A stretch of 64,000 bases of DNA from Heterodera schachtii. Taxonomy: Eukaryota > Nematoda > Chromadorea > Rhabditida > Heteroderidae. How positions within the stretch are numbered: the stretch's first letter is position 1; the number at the start of each line of letters is the position of its first letter. The DNA is taken from contig SIJG01000014.1 of NCBI GenBank assembly GCA_023374025.1, positions 481,077 through 545,076 on the forward strand, given 5' to 3'. Below are positions 15,701-28,800 of this stretch, in pieces. Made by a program: the position numbers and the translations under genes. The notes under the pieces were generated by a model that was given only the letters and a program-made list of their open reading frames with translations, did not search any database and was not told the DNA's origin.

Positions 15701-15735
15701 CGATCTTTGGCCCGAGAGCATAGCGATGCTCGCAT
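12719..15735 (-). CDS. famk-1: FAM20-family secretory-pathway kinase (11 exons, about 611 aa)
   Basis: FAM20 kinases phosphorylate secreted proteins or proteoglycan linkers in the Golgi and outside the cell. Exons, 5' to 3': 15525-15735, 15340-15468, 15131-15263, 14925-15078, 14164-14219, 14031-14123, 13873-13985, 13666-13819, 13390-13620, 13210-13344, 12719-13145; total 1836 nt, in frame throughout. The N-terminus has an uncleaved signal-anchor-like stretch ([17 protein letters not shown]). Family landmarks follow: [13 protein letters not shown], the lysine motif [38 protein letters not shown], the catalytic motif [13 protein letters not shown], and the metal-binding [10 protein letters not shown]. 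Cysteines [14 protein letters not shown] and QCCLI match the conserved disulfides. The start could also be the next Met, at 15690. Intron 7 uses a GC-AG pair. The C-terminal 60-70 residues are acidic and Ala/Pro/Gln-rich. The closest match from memory is worm famk-1; FAM20B is possible. Confidence 0.9.
14720..14921. repeat. 41-bp tandem repeat in FAM20 intron 4
   Basis: About five copies of a 41-bp unit (TGCTTTTCCCCCTCTCCCTC followed by a TCTCCTTTCCATTG part) run through the intron. The array ends directly at the splice donor at 14924. Read on the gene's strand the array stays open, so retaining the intron would add a basic, Glu/Lys/Arg-rich insertion after GGTQ. Confidence 0.85.
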
Positions 15736-18700
15736 AAGCAGCAGGGAAAAGCGGTGGGAACGAAGGGAGCGATCAGCAGAAAAAAGAGGAAGAGGCGATC
15801 AGCTGCAGAGAGGAGGCGGGGAAGAAGCGATCAGCAGAAAAAATATGGGAAGGGCGATCAGAGAGAGAGAGAGAGAGTGGAGGGAAGGGAAGGGATGATC
15901 AGCTGCAGAGAGGGGAGACGGCGAATGGCAACAGCATCAACAGCAATCTGTGCTAACCTGAAGGGAAAAAATGATCAGCAGCGGACTAGTTAGTGATGTC
16001 TTTGATTTGAAAGGATTATCAGGGAGACGAGGAAGAAGGGTGGGGATAAAGCAACAACCGAGCGAGAGATTGGAGAATAAAGTGGTAAAAAAGGGATAAT
16101 AGTGCATGAAAGTATGACATGTTCATAAGGGCATAAATGGGTTCCATTTTGTGGTTTGAATGAGGCGAGGAGAGAGAGAGAAAGACGGAGAGGGAGGGGG
16201 AGGGGAGGGGGGAAAGGGGGAGAGAGATAGAGAGGGAGGAGGGGTAGGGGAAAGGGGGGGGATGGTGGGGGTGTGGGGTAATTGTTAGGTTAGCAAAGAG
16301 AGACGGTGCAGAGAATAATCACCCTCTGATCTCGGGATTAAGCAGAGAACAGAAAGGGCGAGAGCGGAAAGTGGTGACGAAGAATGGAGCAAAAAGGGGA
16401 GCCGAAGACAAAAAGGGGAGAGGGGGGGATACAGCCGATACTCCCGAGAGACAATCGATGGTAACGGGAAACGGGGAATTGACACGGAAGAGAAAAGAGA
16501 AACCCCCGAGAGCGACGACCAATCGGAATTTCAAGCCCCCCCCCCCCCACCCTCGCCAATAATCTCCGATTGCAACCGATTCATTCACTCAATCAGTCAA
16601 TCAGTCATTTGTGTCGATTTGAATTTAATCACCTCATTTATTAATATATTGAGCAATCAATGCAGAAATTGAAAGAGAAAACAAAATGTAAAAGAATGAT
16701 AATGGGCAATGAGAAAGGAATTTGTGTAAATGAATGGACGGAAGGGAGGGAGTCAAGTAATTTTTAAGCGGCGTGGAGATTAGGCGAGATAATCCGCCAT
16801 TGGAATGAAAAGGAGGACACGGACCGCGTCGGAATTGGCGCGAGGGGAAAAGGGGGAGCAAAGGGAGGGGGGACAATTGCGGGGAGATTGGGCGGGGACG
16901 GGGGACAAGAGGGGGGGGGGGGGGGAGCTAATTGCTTAACTATTTACAGAGAAAGGGACGGAAGACCAGCTTTTGTATTGTCAGCGGATGCGATCAACCA
17001 TAGATCTCGGCATTTGACAAATTTAGTGCCATGGATTTCGTGGGTTTGATGAAGAAACTCCCAGCAAACCCAGCCGCGACAACACTCGCAAATGGCTCCC
17101 CCCCCCCCTTTCTTTTTGTCCAATTGCCCCCCCCCCGTCAATTTTATGTAATTCATCTCCCCACGGCCAGCAGCAGGCGGCAATAATTGAATCACAACAC
17201 TAATCTAAGTGAGATGAGCCCAATAATGGTCGGATGGATAAGGATAATGGGGGAATGGAAAAAGAAAACGCAAAACCAAATAAAAAGCGATTGGGGGGAA
17301 ATTGGGGGAAAATGTGAAAATAACAGAAGAGACGACAGTTCCATCAATTGTATATATGCCAAAATGCAGATAATAATATTGTAATAAGGATGAGATGGCA
17401 AATTGACGACGAATTTGGCTAATAATTGGAGGGGGAGGGAAGAGAAAGGGGGGGGGGAAGAGAGAGGAGAGGGGGAAGAGAAGGGGGGAAGAGAGAGGAG
17501 AGGGGGAAGAGAAGGGGGGAAGAGAGAGGAGAGGGGGAAGAGAAGGGGGGGGGGGCGGAAGAGAGAGGAGAGAGGGAAGAGAAGGGGAGGAAGAGAGAGG
17601 AGAGGGGGAAGAGGGGGCGGGGGGGGGGGGGAGACGTGTCCGACGTGGAAGTGAAGGCCGAGGATGGCAACTAAAACAGAGATTTGGGAGGAAGGCATTG
17701 ACCAAATCCAAAAGCAATTTGAAGGAGCAGTTTTACAGTTAATCAGTGAAGGAAAAAGAGGGATGGGTGGGAAATCCGGACAACACTTAAAGGGGCCAAT
17801 AAAAAGGGAAGGAAAATAAAGCAATGGGAAGAAATGGGAAGGAAATCAAACAGAAAACAGCGCATCGATCAAATGCCCCAAATGGTCATGGCAATCACGC
17901 AACAAAAACAGGTGGGCAAATGTGAGAATTGGTTGGCGCGGGGGATGTCACGACGCAATGCTCGAGATTCGAGATCGAGGGAGAAGAGACGTGAAAAAGG
18001 ATGGGAGGGGGGGGGGGGAATGAATGGGAAGGGACAAACAAAATGAGGGGGGGGGGGAGGAAATAACTGAGCAAAGCGGGAAGAAAGGGCGCGAAAAATT
18101 GGGGAGGGGGGGACTTGGCAAACATCGACGGGACTTCACCGTCCGCCAACTCCGCCGTGTCCCATCAAATATTTTTTTATTTTTTTCATAATTTTCGCCA
18201 AAATCAGCAGCTGAGAGGAAAAAGCATATGCTACTTATCAAAAACATTTGTGCAAATTCTGTGGAATTTCGGAAAAACGAAGAAAACAAACAAAGGAAAA
18301 TTTGGAGAAATTGAAAAGGGACAGACGAAATAATTGGGGAAGGAAAGCGATTAGCCGAGAATTGTCAAATTGGGCTAAGCCAACGGATTCGTCCGTCCGT
18401 CCGTCGTCTGCGGGATCGTTTTTTGCTGCTTTTGTGTCGTTCCACCACCCATCCGTCCCCTCCCCGCGCCATTCGCTTTTCTGCTGCCGTTGATGATCCC
18501 CCCCCCCTCCCACCCCCGCCCATTTCGCGCAATAATCAGCGCCCATCCTCCGCCGCTATTCCCCGCGTCCGCCGTTCCGCCGCTCGTCCGCCCTCCCCTC
18601 AGCCATTGCTCTTTTCAGCTGCTGAACTTTCCCTTTCACCACAGCAAATGTTTTCTGCTGCTGCTGGAGATGAACAAAACCCCGCGTTAATCACCCGTCC

Positions 18701-20107
18701 ATTGCTCTCTCTCTCTTCTCTCTCTCTTCTCTCTCTCTCTCTCTGTTTCTTTTTTCTCTCTCAACTCAAATTAAAGGGCACAGCAATTCGTCGGAGGGAA
18801 TGCGATGGGTTTGGGTGGGTTTTTGTTGCGGATCGAAGCGGTGGTACCACGGGGGTTGGAGAATGTGCGGGGGGGGGGGGAGCAGGGGAGAGACGAAACA
18901 GGTAAGTGAAAGAAGAAAGGGTGGGCAATTTGTGGAGGGGGGGGGGGGGGGAGGGATGAGAGGGGAAAATTCGGCACCACAGAACGGATTCAAATAGCAA
19001 AAAAGAAAGGGGGGGGGGAAGAGTTGTACCCACCCAAACTCAACACAAACAATGCCCGTGGAAAGGGAAAACGAAACATTGGGCGGATTCATAACAAAAG
19101 TGGGGAGGACGAAAAATGGAATTGGAGAAGGTCGGGACGAAATTGGGACAGATAACAAAAGGGCGGGGGGGGGCATTGAAAGGACAGCCGAAACAGCGGA
19201 CGAAACACCGGCGGAAGAGGAGGAACATGCATAATTCACGCGAAACGGAGGAAAAGCGGCGAAGATTGGAATTTCAAAGAAATTTATGAATAGAATTTTT
19301 TCATGGTCATTTTATGGCAGTGAGTCGATTTTTTAAAAAATATATTAAGGAAGAAAAATTTTAGGATTTTTTTGGCATGATTTGGATTAGATTTTTAATT
19401 ATTCATTTTTTGTATTTTTGGCAATCATCAAGAATTGGTGTTAATAATTTGGCAGGCATTTTTTCTAGGCTTAAAAAATGCGCTGACAAACGAATATGAA
19501 CTCAGATTTTGAAAATAACTGACCTTTATCTATGATTTTTTAGATTTTTAATATCCATTTTTTTGTATTTTTGGCTGAGTTTTTTAAACATAAATTTTGT
19601 GAGGTTTTAGACTTAAGTGTTTTTAAAACTTTAAATAAAAAGAAACATTTTGAATTGAAGGTAGAAAAATATATTAGTAATAATTTAATTCAATAAAGAA
19701 AATTATAATTTACTTAAGAAATACTTATATTAATTATTATTATTAGGGTTATATTGTTTGATTTTGCACATTTTTCTGTGCATATGCTATAAAGAAAGGG
19801 GCTCAAAAATAGCATTTCTACGTTAAATTTTTTGATTTGGTTAGACAGGCGGCCCGGGCCCGGTCCAAAATTTTAGCCGGACGCCCGCCGGGCGCGGGCT
19901 TTTTTCAAAATTTGTGGGATTTTGATTAATAAAATTAAAAAATTGTTTTAGCGTAAAATAGTAATTAAAAAAATTCGAAATTGCACATATAAATTTGAAA
20001 ATCAGTTTCCCTACAATTGTCTAAAAAAGTTCCTTACAAAGGGGATTTCCGAATGAAACTTGGTGGGTGTTTTTAATGCCAATTCTGAACTTTTACACAA
20101 AAACAAT
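15736..20107. other. long low-complexity spacer, G-rich and purine-rich
   Basis: This 4.4-kb stretch has no exon I can support. It contains six GATCAG words at 15771-15980 just upstream of the FAM20 start, GA microsatellites (15861-15877, 16160-16240), poly-G or poly-C runs of nine or more bases (for example 16911-16924, 17100-17109, 18010-18018, 18045-18058, 18880-18890, 18938-18952), a G/A minisatellite (17425-17632) and a CT microsatellite (18700-18760). From about 19270 the sequence becomes AT-rich. The 5' leader and promoter of FAM20 should lie at the left end. Confidence 0.6.
17425..17632. repeat. G/A minisatellite with potential to form G-quadruplexes
   Basis: Imperfect repeats of GGGGGAAGAGAGAGGAGA and GAAGGGGGGAAGAGAGAGGA fill about 200 bp, with eleven or so G-runs of five or more bases. 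Spacing of the runs would allow several G-quadruplexes on the + strand. Confidence 0.85.
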
Positions 20108-20515
20108 TTAACGTTCCAATGGTGCCAATCCCAATTTCTTTCTCAGTGCGTTATTCTCCTCAATTTCCCTTTCGGTGTCTTTCGCGGCACTTCGTCCTCC
20201 CCGACGGTCTAAATTCAATTGGTAATTTGTCCCGAACAATGATTTAATACCATCCGTGGAAAGTGATCGGCGTCTCCGTTCTCTCGATTTGCTCCGACTT
20301 CGGCCACGACTGCGCGAACGACTTCGGCGCCGAGAAACAATCTGTCATTTAATTATAATTAGTCGTCCCAAAAAAAGGCTCTCGATTCTCACATTTGGCC
20401 GTGCTTTCCGCGTCTCCTGCTCATCTTCGGAGTCGGTGGAAAGACGCTCTAAGTCTTCGTCCAAGGCGGAAGCGTACAACTCGAGTTGGTTCTTTTCTTC
20501 GAGTGCTTGCCGTTT
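20108..20515 (-). CDS. SR-type (Arg/Ser-repeat) protein, C-terminal exons only
   Basis: Two exons are clear: 20393-20515 and 20108-20341, joined by a GT-AG intron of 51 nt. They encode an acidic coiled segment (LEEKNQLELYASALDEDLE), a short acidic Ser/Asp/Glu stretch, an RS region (SRRRSRSRSRGRSRSKSRER), then a tail ending NNALRKKLGLAPLER. RS regions are typical of pre-mRNA splicing proteins, and a LRxKLGLxPLE-type end recalls a motif in tri-snRNP proteins such as SART1; that similarity is from memory and weak. The first exon(s) upstream of 20515 were not found; sequence to 20760 has no clear start. I cannot name the gene. Confidence 0.55.
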
Positions 20516-22888
20516 CTTAAAATTATGATAATGCAAAATTGCTTTGTTTTATTTCATTTCGTGAAAATTTCTAACTAAAAGAAATTGTAGGAAATTCTGC
20601 AGCCAATCCATCCACGTTTTTTTCTACCAATGGAAATTCTGACAATGAGTCCGAAATTCAATTAAACTTTTCTCATTGAGAAATTAAATAAATACCAAAT
20701 CAGACAAAACCAAAAAAGGACACACTTCTCAGCCCTTCAATGTAAACTTTTAAGTAATTGAAAAAACCCTAAAAAGCGGTGCCGAAGCCATCAGCAAGTT
20801 TTTTTAGGGTTGTTTAAAATATTAATTTTTGAGGCATAAAAGCTATAAAAAAGCCGGTGTTACTCGCAAAGAGCGTCCCTTTTATACCTTTTTTAGTGCG
20901 TGGAAAAGGTGTCAAATACAGTGAGGGTCAACAAATATTCGTTTACAAACTGAACAGAGTTCCGAAATTAGAAGCGCATTAAAATATGGAAAACCCATTT
21001 TCTGTCTAAAGGGCTGCTTTTTTACTAAAAATAGGAAAAAAAAACAGGAAGTTTTTCCACTTTCGCAATAATTTTGCCCATGTAATTCGACCCATATAAT
21101 AAAAGACACTCAAAGAAAATGATTGATTACCTTGAATATCAAAAAACGGCAACTGCAGCCAAAAAGGACATTGAAGTGACGAAAGAAATGAAAATTGACC
21201 AAACGCCGAACACTTTCCAAGTCGCAAGGCAAAAACTAATGGGAAAATTCACAAATTTAACAATAAAAAAGACATAACTCACAAAATTGACGCACAAATT
21301 AAGCAAAAAAATGACAAAAATTGGAAAATGCGGAGAAGAGAAAAGGGAACAGTCGGCCGATAAGTCAAATTGACAAAGGCAAAAGCGACGGAAAGAAAGG
21401 GCAGACAAAAAGCGCAGACGAAGGCCAAGCAAAGGAACTGACTGAGAAAAGCAATAATTAGGCCCAATTAGGCATCATTAAATGAACGAAAGAAACCGAT
21501 CGATGCGGCAATGGGAAACCAAAACAGCAGGCAAATCAAAGCAACGGAATGTGAGCAGAAGACAGAGCCACCACAGAATGTCTTCGGGCTAAAGAACACA
21601 ATAAAAGACATTGGAAACTGCAGCAGTCATTTGTTGGAAATGGAAACTTTTTGACAAGAATGATTCATAACTTTGCTCAAAAGTAACCAATTCGTGGTAT
21701 TATTTTAATGGTCTTTTGAGTAACGCCCATTTTGATGGTCTTTGAGTAACGTCATAACACCATTCGGGCGAAATGAACAAACTAGCATTAGGTAATGTAA
21801 TAAAGCACATGGTCCCGATTTTTTTTTAATTTCGAGAAAAAAAACTGCGGGAATTTGATGGAATTGGGGGAGAACGAAAATTTATTTGCAGGGAATGTTC
21901 TGACACTCCTCGTCGTAAGATGCATGGACCCAGACACACCACCTTAGATTATGCCAAAGCTTAATGATTGAGTCAAAATTAGCTCGTCCAAATGAAGTAG
22001 CACAAAATGCGAAAACCCACTCTGATGTGACGCCGAGCAGCAGAGAATCCAACCGACGAATTGACTCCGTCCCTTCCCTCCCTTTCCGCCGTTTGATTTC
22101 GGATTTTGTGTTGCCAATCACTCGACCGATGTCTTCCATTCTGTCCACCGAGCCCAAGCCCATTCAGCCGATGAATCGTCGACGAATTCGCGTCAGGATT
22201 TTCCATTTTCGAGGTAGCGCATAATCGACCCAACAACAATTTCAAAAACTAAAACATTGTCAAAATCAATTTAATATTTCAAGATGCAAAAAATATTCGC
22301 TTTATTTAAGAAAATGATCAAAAAGTTTAATCCAATAAATACCTTTTGTTAAAGATCGTTAATTTAATTTTGTTCAATTAGACAAAAGGCGCAATGATAC
22401 ATAATGAATAATGACGTACAAAAGATGACGGATGAAGGATTTATACACAAAACATACAACGGACAGCTCAACCATTAACAATGGTTATTTTTTTAAATTG
22501 TAATTTGGTTGATTTGAAGCGAATTTGAACGAATGAAAGAAATGGGAACAAAGGCGAACTGAAAAATGATTTCATCAAAGCGAATTCGATGTTGCGGCAG
22601 TAAAGGAAAAATGGGGGAATGCTCAACGAATAAACAAACAAACAAACGCATAAAAAGAGAAATCGATTTGAAATGTGAGTGAAGTAAAATAGCGTTTATT
22701 GGAGAGCAAAGATGAGAATACATACTTCTGTTTATAAAATAAAACATGACTGACAATGAGATCATTTTGATGATGGACGAGGATGACTGGCGGAGAAGGA
22801 AGGGGCGCTGACTCATCGATGGGCCGGAGAGGCGGTTGTCCTCCGATCCACACCAACTGAATTTGAAATCCCTATGGAAAGTGTCGCT
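20516..22888. other. spacer between the SR-type gene and sax-3, no firm gene
   Basis: Should contain the missing 5' exons of the SR-type gene and the 3' end of sax-3. On the minus strand, frames at 21882-22245 give 90-residue products, one ending HASYDEECQNIPCK, but no family or splice support was found. The rest (20700-21850, 22250-22880) is AT-rich with no recognisable feature. Confidence 0.35.
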
Positions 22889-25800
22889 TTATTTTCTCTC
22901 ACCCGACAGAGTGCTGACATTGATACCCATCATTGGCTGTCGATTAGGCCTTTTCGGGGCGGGGGAGAAGCCGTAATAGTGCTCGTTAGCGACACTGCAC
23001 TCTTCTTCACACCTTTTCATTGGGTCAGCCGTCCTTTTCGCCCTTCGGTCACTCTCTTTTCTGCTGTGTTCGTTTTCGCTCATTTCCCCATCCGCGTCCA
23101 ATTCGTCCTCGTCACCACCAAAGGCATCTTCCATCAGCGGGTCCCTCTCCTCCTGTCCTTCATCCTCAATCAAACTGACTCTGTTGCTGTGCACAATTCG
23201 ATTAGCCTTCTCACGACCTGCAGCATTTGACAGCGGATTTGTAATTAAATACGCAAGTTTTAGTGTAAAGTAAGGACCTCTTTTCTTTCGAATGTCTTCT
23301 CTGTGCACAATTTGACTCAATGAGTCCGTCATAACCGGGTCATATTCGGGTGCAGTGTCGTCGTATTTCACTTGGCGATTCGTTTGCTGGCTTCGCTTAT
23401 TGTTGTTGTTGTTGTTATTAGATCCGTTGGTTCCGTCAGACGATTGCAAATATGAAATGTCCGTCTGTGGACTGTCCTGTTGATTCTGCCGACATTCGCT
23501 GCCGTTCTCCTTGTGTGATACTCTCCTGAGTGAACAAAATGCCGAAGATTGTTTCTGTGCCGTGTTCGCACTGCTGCTTCGTTGACTCCGTCTGCCGCCT
23601 CCCCCTCCTCCTCTCGTCCCTCTTCCCGTTGTTCCATATGTCTGATTCTCTCCCATGTCTCTGTCGTGTTCATTTTCTCTCCGCTGTGCCGTTGTTCCAC
23701 CCTTTTTCTGCTGTGTTTCACGTTTTTTTTGTTCCTCGGCGGTGATGCGCTGCTGTCTCTTCCATTCTCTGTTGAGTTCCAACAAAGCTCCACAACTGCT
23801 GCTGTTCGGCTGTTGTTCCACAACTTCCAAATTGCCATTGACACGCTGCTTACTGTTGGTTGTCAAATGCATCACCGCCGCTGAGGATAAAAAATTCTTT
23901 GGTGGTTCTTTTGGTGCCGGCTTCAACGGAAGTGCCGGTCCTTTGCTTTGACGTACGGCGGGTCGAAGTGTTTGTGTAATTACACCAGTGGGAGAAACCA
24001 AAGTCGTCGTTGCGTACGGACTTGGATCTATCGTAATGAAATAATGAGAATAACCAATGTAAAAAGATGAAAATGCCATCTTCATACCATCATAAAGTTC
24101 GGGATTAGGTCGCTGCTGAAGGAAAGTTGAGAGCGAATTATTTTGTTCAGCATAAAACGGCAAATGGGCATAATGATAATGAGGCGAGTTCGGAGAAGAG
24201 CAGTCGCCACCATTATGCCTTTGAAGAGTCACCGTGGGACAAATTCGGCCAACCATGGGAATTCCGTTGCTGAACATTTCATTTGAAAGTGCAATTTGAT
24301 GTTGGCCGTTAACAGCGTCGTTATGTGGACCAGGAACACGATCAGCAGGGTAATTAGTCGGTTGAAAATAGCTGAGATGTTGCTGGTGGTTCTGCTGTCC
24401 ACCAACCCTGGCCAATGTTCCGCTGGACGTTTCCACCGTGCCACCATTGAATTGCTCGTGGGCCACCCAAAAAGCATTTCGCGCATCGCCACCTGACCAT
24501 GTTCGTGCTGTTCGCCACACTCCCATCTCTGATTTTGATAAATTCCCTTTCCTTGGCCTCCGCTGCGCTCCGTCCCTTTTGGTGACAACAGCGAAACCAA
24601 AAAAGGACCATCAGAAGAAGGAGTAAACACCACAGCACAATTCCGCACACCAAAACACTCCACGGCTGTCGATACCAAACATTCTCAGAACGTTCAAAAA
24701 GGCGAATGTGACGGTTGAGGGTTTCTTCCGCTGCAAAACATTGTGCTAATTGTAAGTGATTTGTTGGGAAATGGGGTCCTTACTCATCACAACCGGTTCG
24801 CCAATGTAAAAGGCACCAACTCCGGCATTTGTACGGGCCGCGACTCTTATTGCGTAGCTGGCATTTGGAATAAGACGGTACAGCGTGACACTGGTGGCCC
24901 TTTCATTTGTTGTAATGTTGCGGTCTTCGACGGATGAATGGTTACTGAAATTGCTTTACCTAACGAAATGCCCAATTGTCAAATCTTCCTTCACCTTTTG
25001 ATGTTTATTATGAATCCCTTAAGAATTCCATTGATTGCATCAGCGGGAGGAGGGCGCCAAGAAACACGAAGCGATGTGACATTAAGCATTCTCAGTCGAA
25101 CATCAGACGGAGGCATGTTGGGAGCTACGGGAGAGAAAAGAATTGGGGCAACTGTTTTGAATTAAAGTATACGAGATTCAGCCGTGGTCCCGTCGAGCGA
25201 ATTTGACGGCATTCCTTGGACAGTTTGGTGGTAGGGAATCACGAAAAACTCGTAGTTGTTGAACGGCCTGAGCCCGTTAATGACCACGTGATCAGTCTCT
25301 GGATTGGTAACGTTGACCCAACTGTGGTCCTGCGCAAGCGGCGGGCCTCGCCATTTTATATAATATCCTTGGACGAGAGGTTCCTGCAATTCGAAAAAAA
25401 AATTCTTAAAAAATGTTTTTTTTTCAAAATCCCATTTTAAAATTAAATTTCGCCGCCCTTGGCTTTTGGTTTTCCAATTTTCTACTTACATTTCTCTGCC
25501 GTTTCCATGCTAATAAAACGGCAGTTGCATTCAATGCGCGCACTTCTAACAGTTTGACCAATTGTTCCGAAGAAAGTCTTTGACGAGCCGTTTCCAAGTC
25601 CAAAAGTCGATTCATTCGTTGACTTCGATAATTGCCCTCTTCAATTTCGGTCGATTTTTTTGTTGAGACAATTTCGCTCATCGACGAAGGAAGTCCAATG
25701 CCTTTTGAGTTCTCCGCTCGGATAACAAAAACATAAGAATGTTCGGGCTGAAGACCAGTGACGCGAAAACGGGACTTTGCCACAACATCCAATATATTTC

Positions 25801-28800
25801 GCCAAGACTACAACGAAAAAATTAAATTAAAATCGCTAATTATCATTATAATATATTCCACCTCTCCCAATTCGGGACTCCAGTACTGAAGAAGGTAGTC
25901 AGTAATTGGAGAAGAGCCATGCCGTTCCGGGGAAGCCCACTCCAATTCAATGCTGTTTTCAGTCACATTCAGCACTTTGGGTTGCCCAGGTGATGAGGGG
26001 AGAGCAGCGGCATCGGGCATCCGGTGGAAAACAGTGTCTTGGTTGGTGTGCCCTTCCGCGACCAAAGAAGCGGTCCAAGTCGCTTCGCCGTCTTCGTTGC
26101 TCGCTCTGCACGTGTACACGCCGCTGTCCTCCTTCCTGCAACAACCGGGCATTTGTTTACACATAAAAGAAGGCTTTGCTCACTTCAAATCCGTTATTTG
26201 CAATGTGCCCACCGGCAACTGCCGGTACCTCCCTTTGTGTTGCATTGCGTCCAAGTCCAACTCTTTCCCATCCCTCAGCCAAGTGATTCGGACGGGCACT
26301 CGCCCCGTTGCCTGACAGGGCAAAATTGCCATGTCACTGAACATAAGTGTCTGGTTTTGATGACCATACTGAATGATCGGAGGCGGATACGTGCTGCTGG
26401 CTAAAAGCGTAATTTAACCAAACGAAAATCAATTAATTGTTTGTTATTTTTTTACTTCCATTAGCACAATTCTGAGGATGGTGAAAACAGGAGAATGTCA
26501 GAGTTGTGGTCAAATTCAAAATCTGGCCAAAGACCATTTAAAGCGCGGCTTATTGAGTTTAGCAATCATACAGAATTGCAGTTTTAAATAATTATAAATA
26601 AGTGCTGCTAAAGTGATGTGTTGAGTTTGTTTTCCATTTAATTCAAAGTGAGTCATTGCGACCTCCAAGTAAATTACTTTCCTCAAGCGAATGGTTTGGG
26701 GGGAGAGATGTGCTGATGAGAGGAGAAATTTATCCGCCGCCCCAAGAGATCATCTCCCACTTCCATCCCATGGAATACCACCGCCGCCTCCAACCCCTTT
26801 TGGTCATGCGTCGACCATCTCCGGTCGGTCGTCCATCGACCATTTTGCATGCCTTTTGCCTCGCTCCCCGCCCCGCCACATTCATCATGGGAAGGGGGGG
26901 GGGTCGGTGGACCAGCACAGAGAGAGGATTAACAACAGCAGCGAATGGAGGCATTTGGGCAACAAAAATTCCCTGTGTTCCCCCCGTTTTTGTGGTTCTG
27001 TCCGGTTTGATTGATGTGACGGAAAATGAAAGGAAATGCGATGGTACAAAAGGCACAATTGGCAAAGTAAAGACTTTGATTGGGCGTTTGGATGGACGCC
27101 ATTTGCGAATTCACGCGAATAAATTCCTAAACGGACAACACATTTTCAAGAGTATTTGAGCAAAAATCATTGTGGCCTATTTGCACTTGTCATTAAATGG
27201 CAAATATGGAGTCATTGTAAAGGCAAAAGTGTGAGCAAATATAACAGCAGAAAACATATTTAAGATTTAATATAGCACAAAGACAGGTGAAAGGAATAGA
27301 GAGAGTAATTTGTAAGGAAAATGGCATAAACGAGAAACAGAAAATAATCAGAATGGCACACTCCACAGAAAGGTTAATTTGACAAATGGGGGGGGGGGGG
27401 TAATTAGACTCAACAAATTGAGACCGATGGCCGTTCAGCAGAGGATTTAAAATGGAGTAAGGGAGGGAATTGTGTCATATTTCACCACAGATTGGTCGGC
27501 ATATGAAAGAAAACAATGGGCAATGAAAGACAAAAGAGAGGAGGACAATGGAAATGCCGGTCAATTGGAAGAATAATCGTTAAAAAAGAAATCTGCTAAA
27601 ATATAATATATGTGCAATTGTGGTATGCATCCATTTTAGTTGCAAAGTTTTGCATTCGATAAAAAAGCACGCAATCGCGTGACTTGGAAACTTAGCGAAT
27701 TAAAAGACATTGAATAAAAAATGCTGTTTTATAAAAGTTAAAGGGAAAAAAAAATCGAAGAATTGGGATTTAAATCAAATTGAAACACAGAAAACAGAGT
27801 TTTGGGTCGATAAAATGAGGAAATTGCAAAAGAAATGGGAAACAGAGGAATCCCAAGGGATTATGGGATGGATGAAAAGAGGGCATAACACTGTCTCATT
27901 CATTTGTAGAGAATTTCTAAAATATTTCTTAAATTTAGCATAATTTCCCGCCAATGGTAAAATTAAAACCTTTTTAAAAGTTTTTTTTTGTCTATAATAT
28001 TCAGAGCTGGAATTACTATTCTTTTACCTATTTTGGAATGTTCAGCAATTTTTAAGTGCCTGTTTTTACGATTTTAAACACCTAAAAACCCCAGCCAAAA
28101 TTTGTGCTTATCGAAAACTCGTAGTTTTGTATTCAATTATTTTCTGTTGAGTTTTGACTATGACGAAAAAGCCGGGTGCACTAAGTTTTCCCACAGTCCT
28201 TTCCCCACCCCAATTTTTTTAAACTTCATTTATGTTAGAAATTTTTCAATAAAAAATCTTAATTCTTTAATAAGAAAATTTCAAAAGTTAAAAAATATTC
28301 AACGACTTTTTGGAAATTTTTAAAAAAACAGTATTTCTCAAAAAGCTTGAAAAAACACTGAAATTTTTTTTTTCAAAAACGTAAAATTTTTTGATTTTTT
28401 ATAAAAAAATTTTTTTAAAAAATTTTGGGAGGGGGAGGGGGGCGACTTGCTCCGGAAAAAAGCGATGTAGAAATAATTTATTTTCCATTTTATTGTTAGA
28501 ACTGTTATTTTATCATAGGTGGACAGGAAGGTGGAAGGGGGGGGGGAATTGTATTTCGTACGAAGGTCCGAGGCAATTTCTTAAGTTTTCAGGAGAAAAT
28601 TGAAAAAGGACTAATAAATAAAGATAGAAATTTTTATAAAGCTGAAAAATTTTTACAGGAATTTCGTACAGTAAACCAAAAATTAAGAAATTGAAAACAT
28701 TAAAAATCTGACGAAAATAACAACTTTTGTGAAATGAAAAACTATTTTATAAATCTTTGCACAAAGGTGCTATTTTTCAATTGAAAATATTTGAACGCAA

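Noticed and set aside
17192..17824. Pro/Leu/Ser-rich minus-strand frame of 210 codons
   Set aside because: It is produced by the G/A minisatellite read from the other strand.
18423..19240. Several overlapping frames on both strands
   Set aside because: Open only because of CT and G-run low complexity; no exon signals or homology.
21882..22245. Minus-strand frame ending HASYDEECQNIPCK as a gene
   Set aside because: Looks protein-like near the end but no family, start or splice evidence; left as unassigned.
26656..27159. Plus-strand frame of 167 codons within the sax-3 intron as a nested gene
   Set aside because: No recognisable domain, low-complexity G-run inside, no supporting signals.
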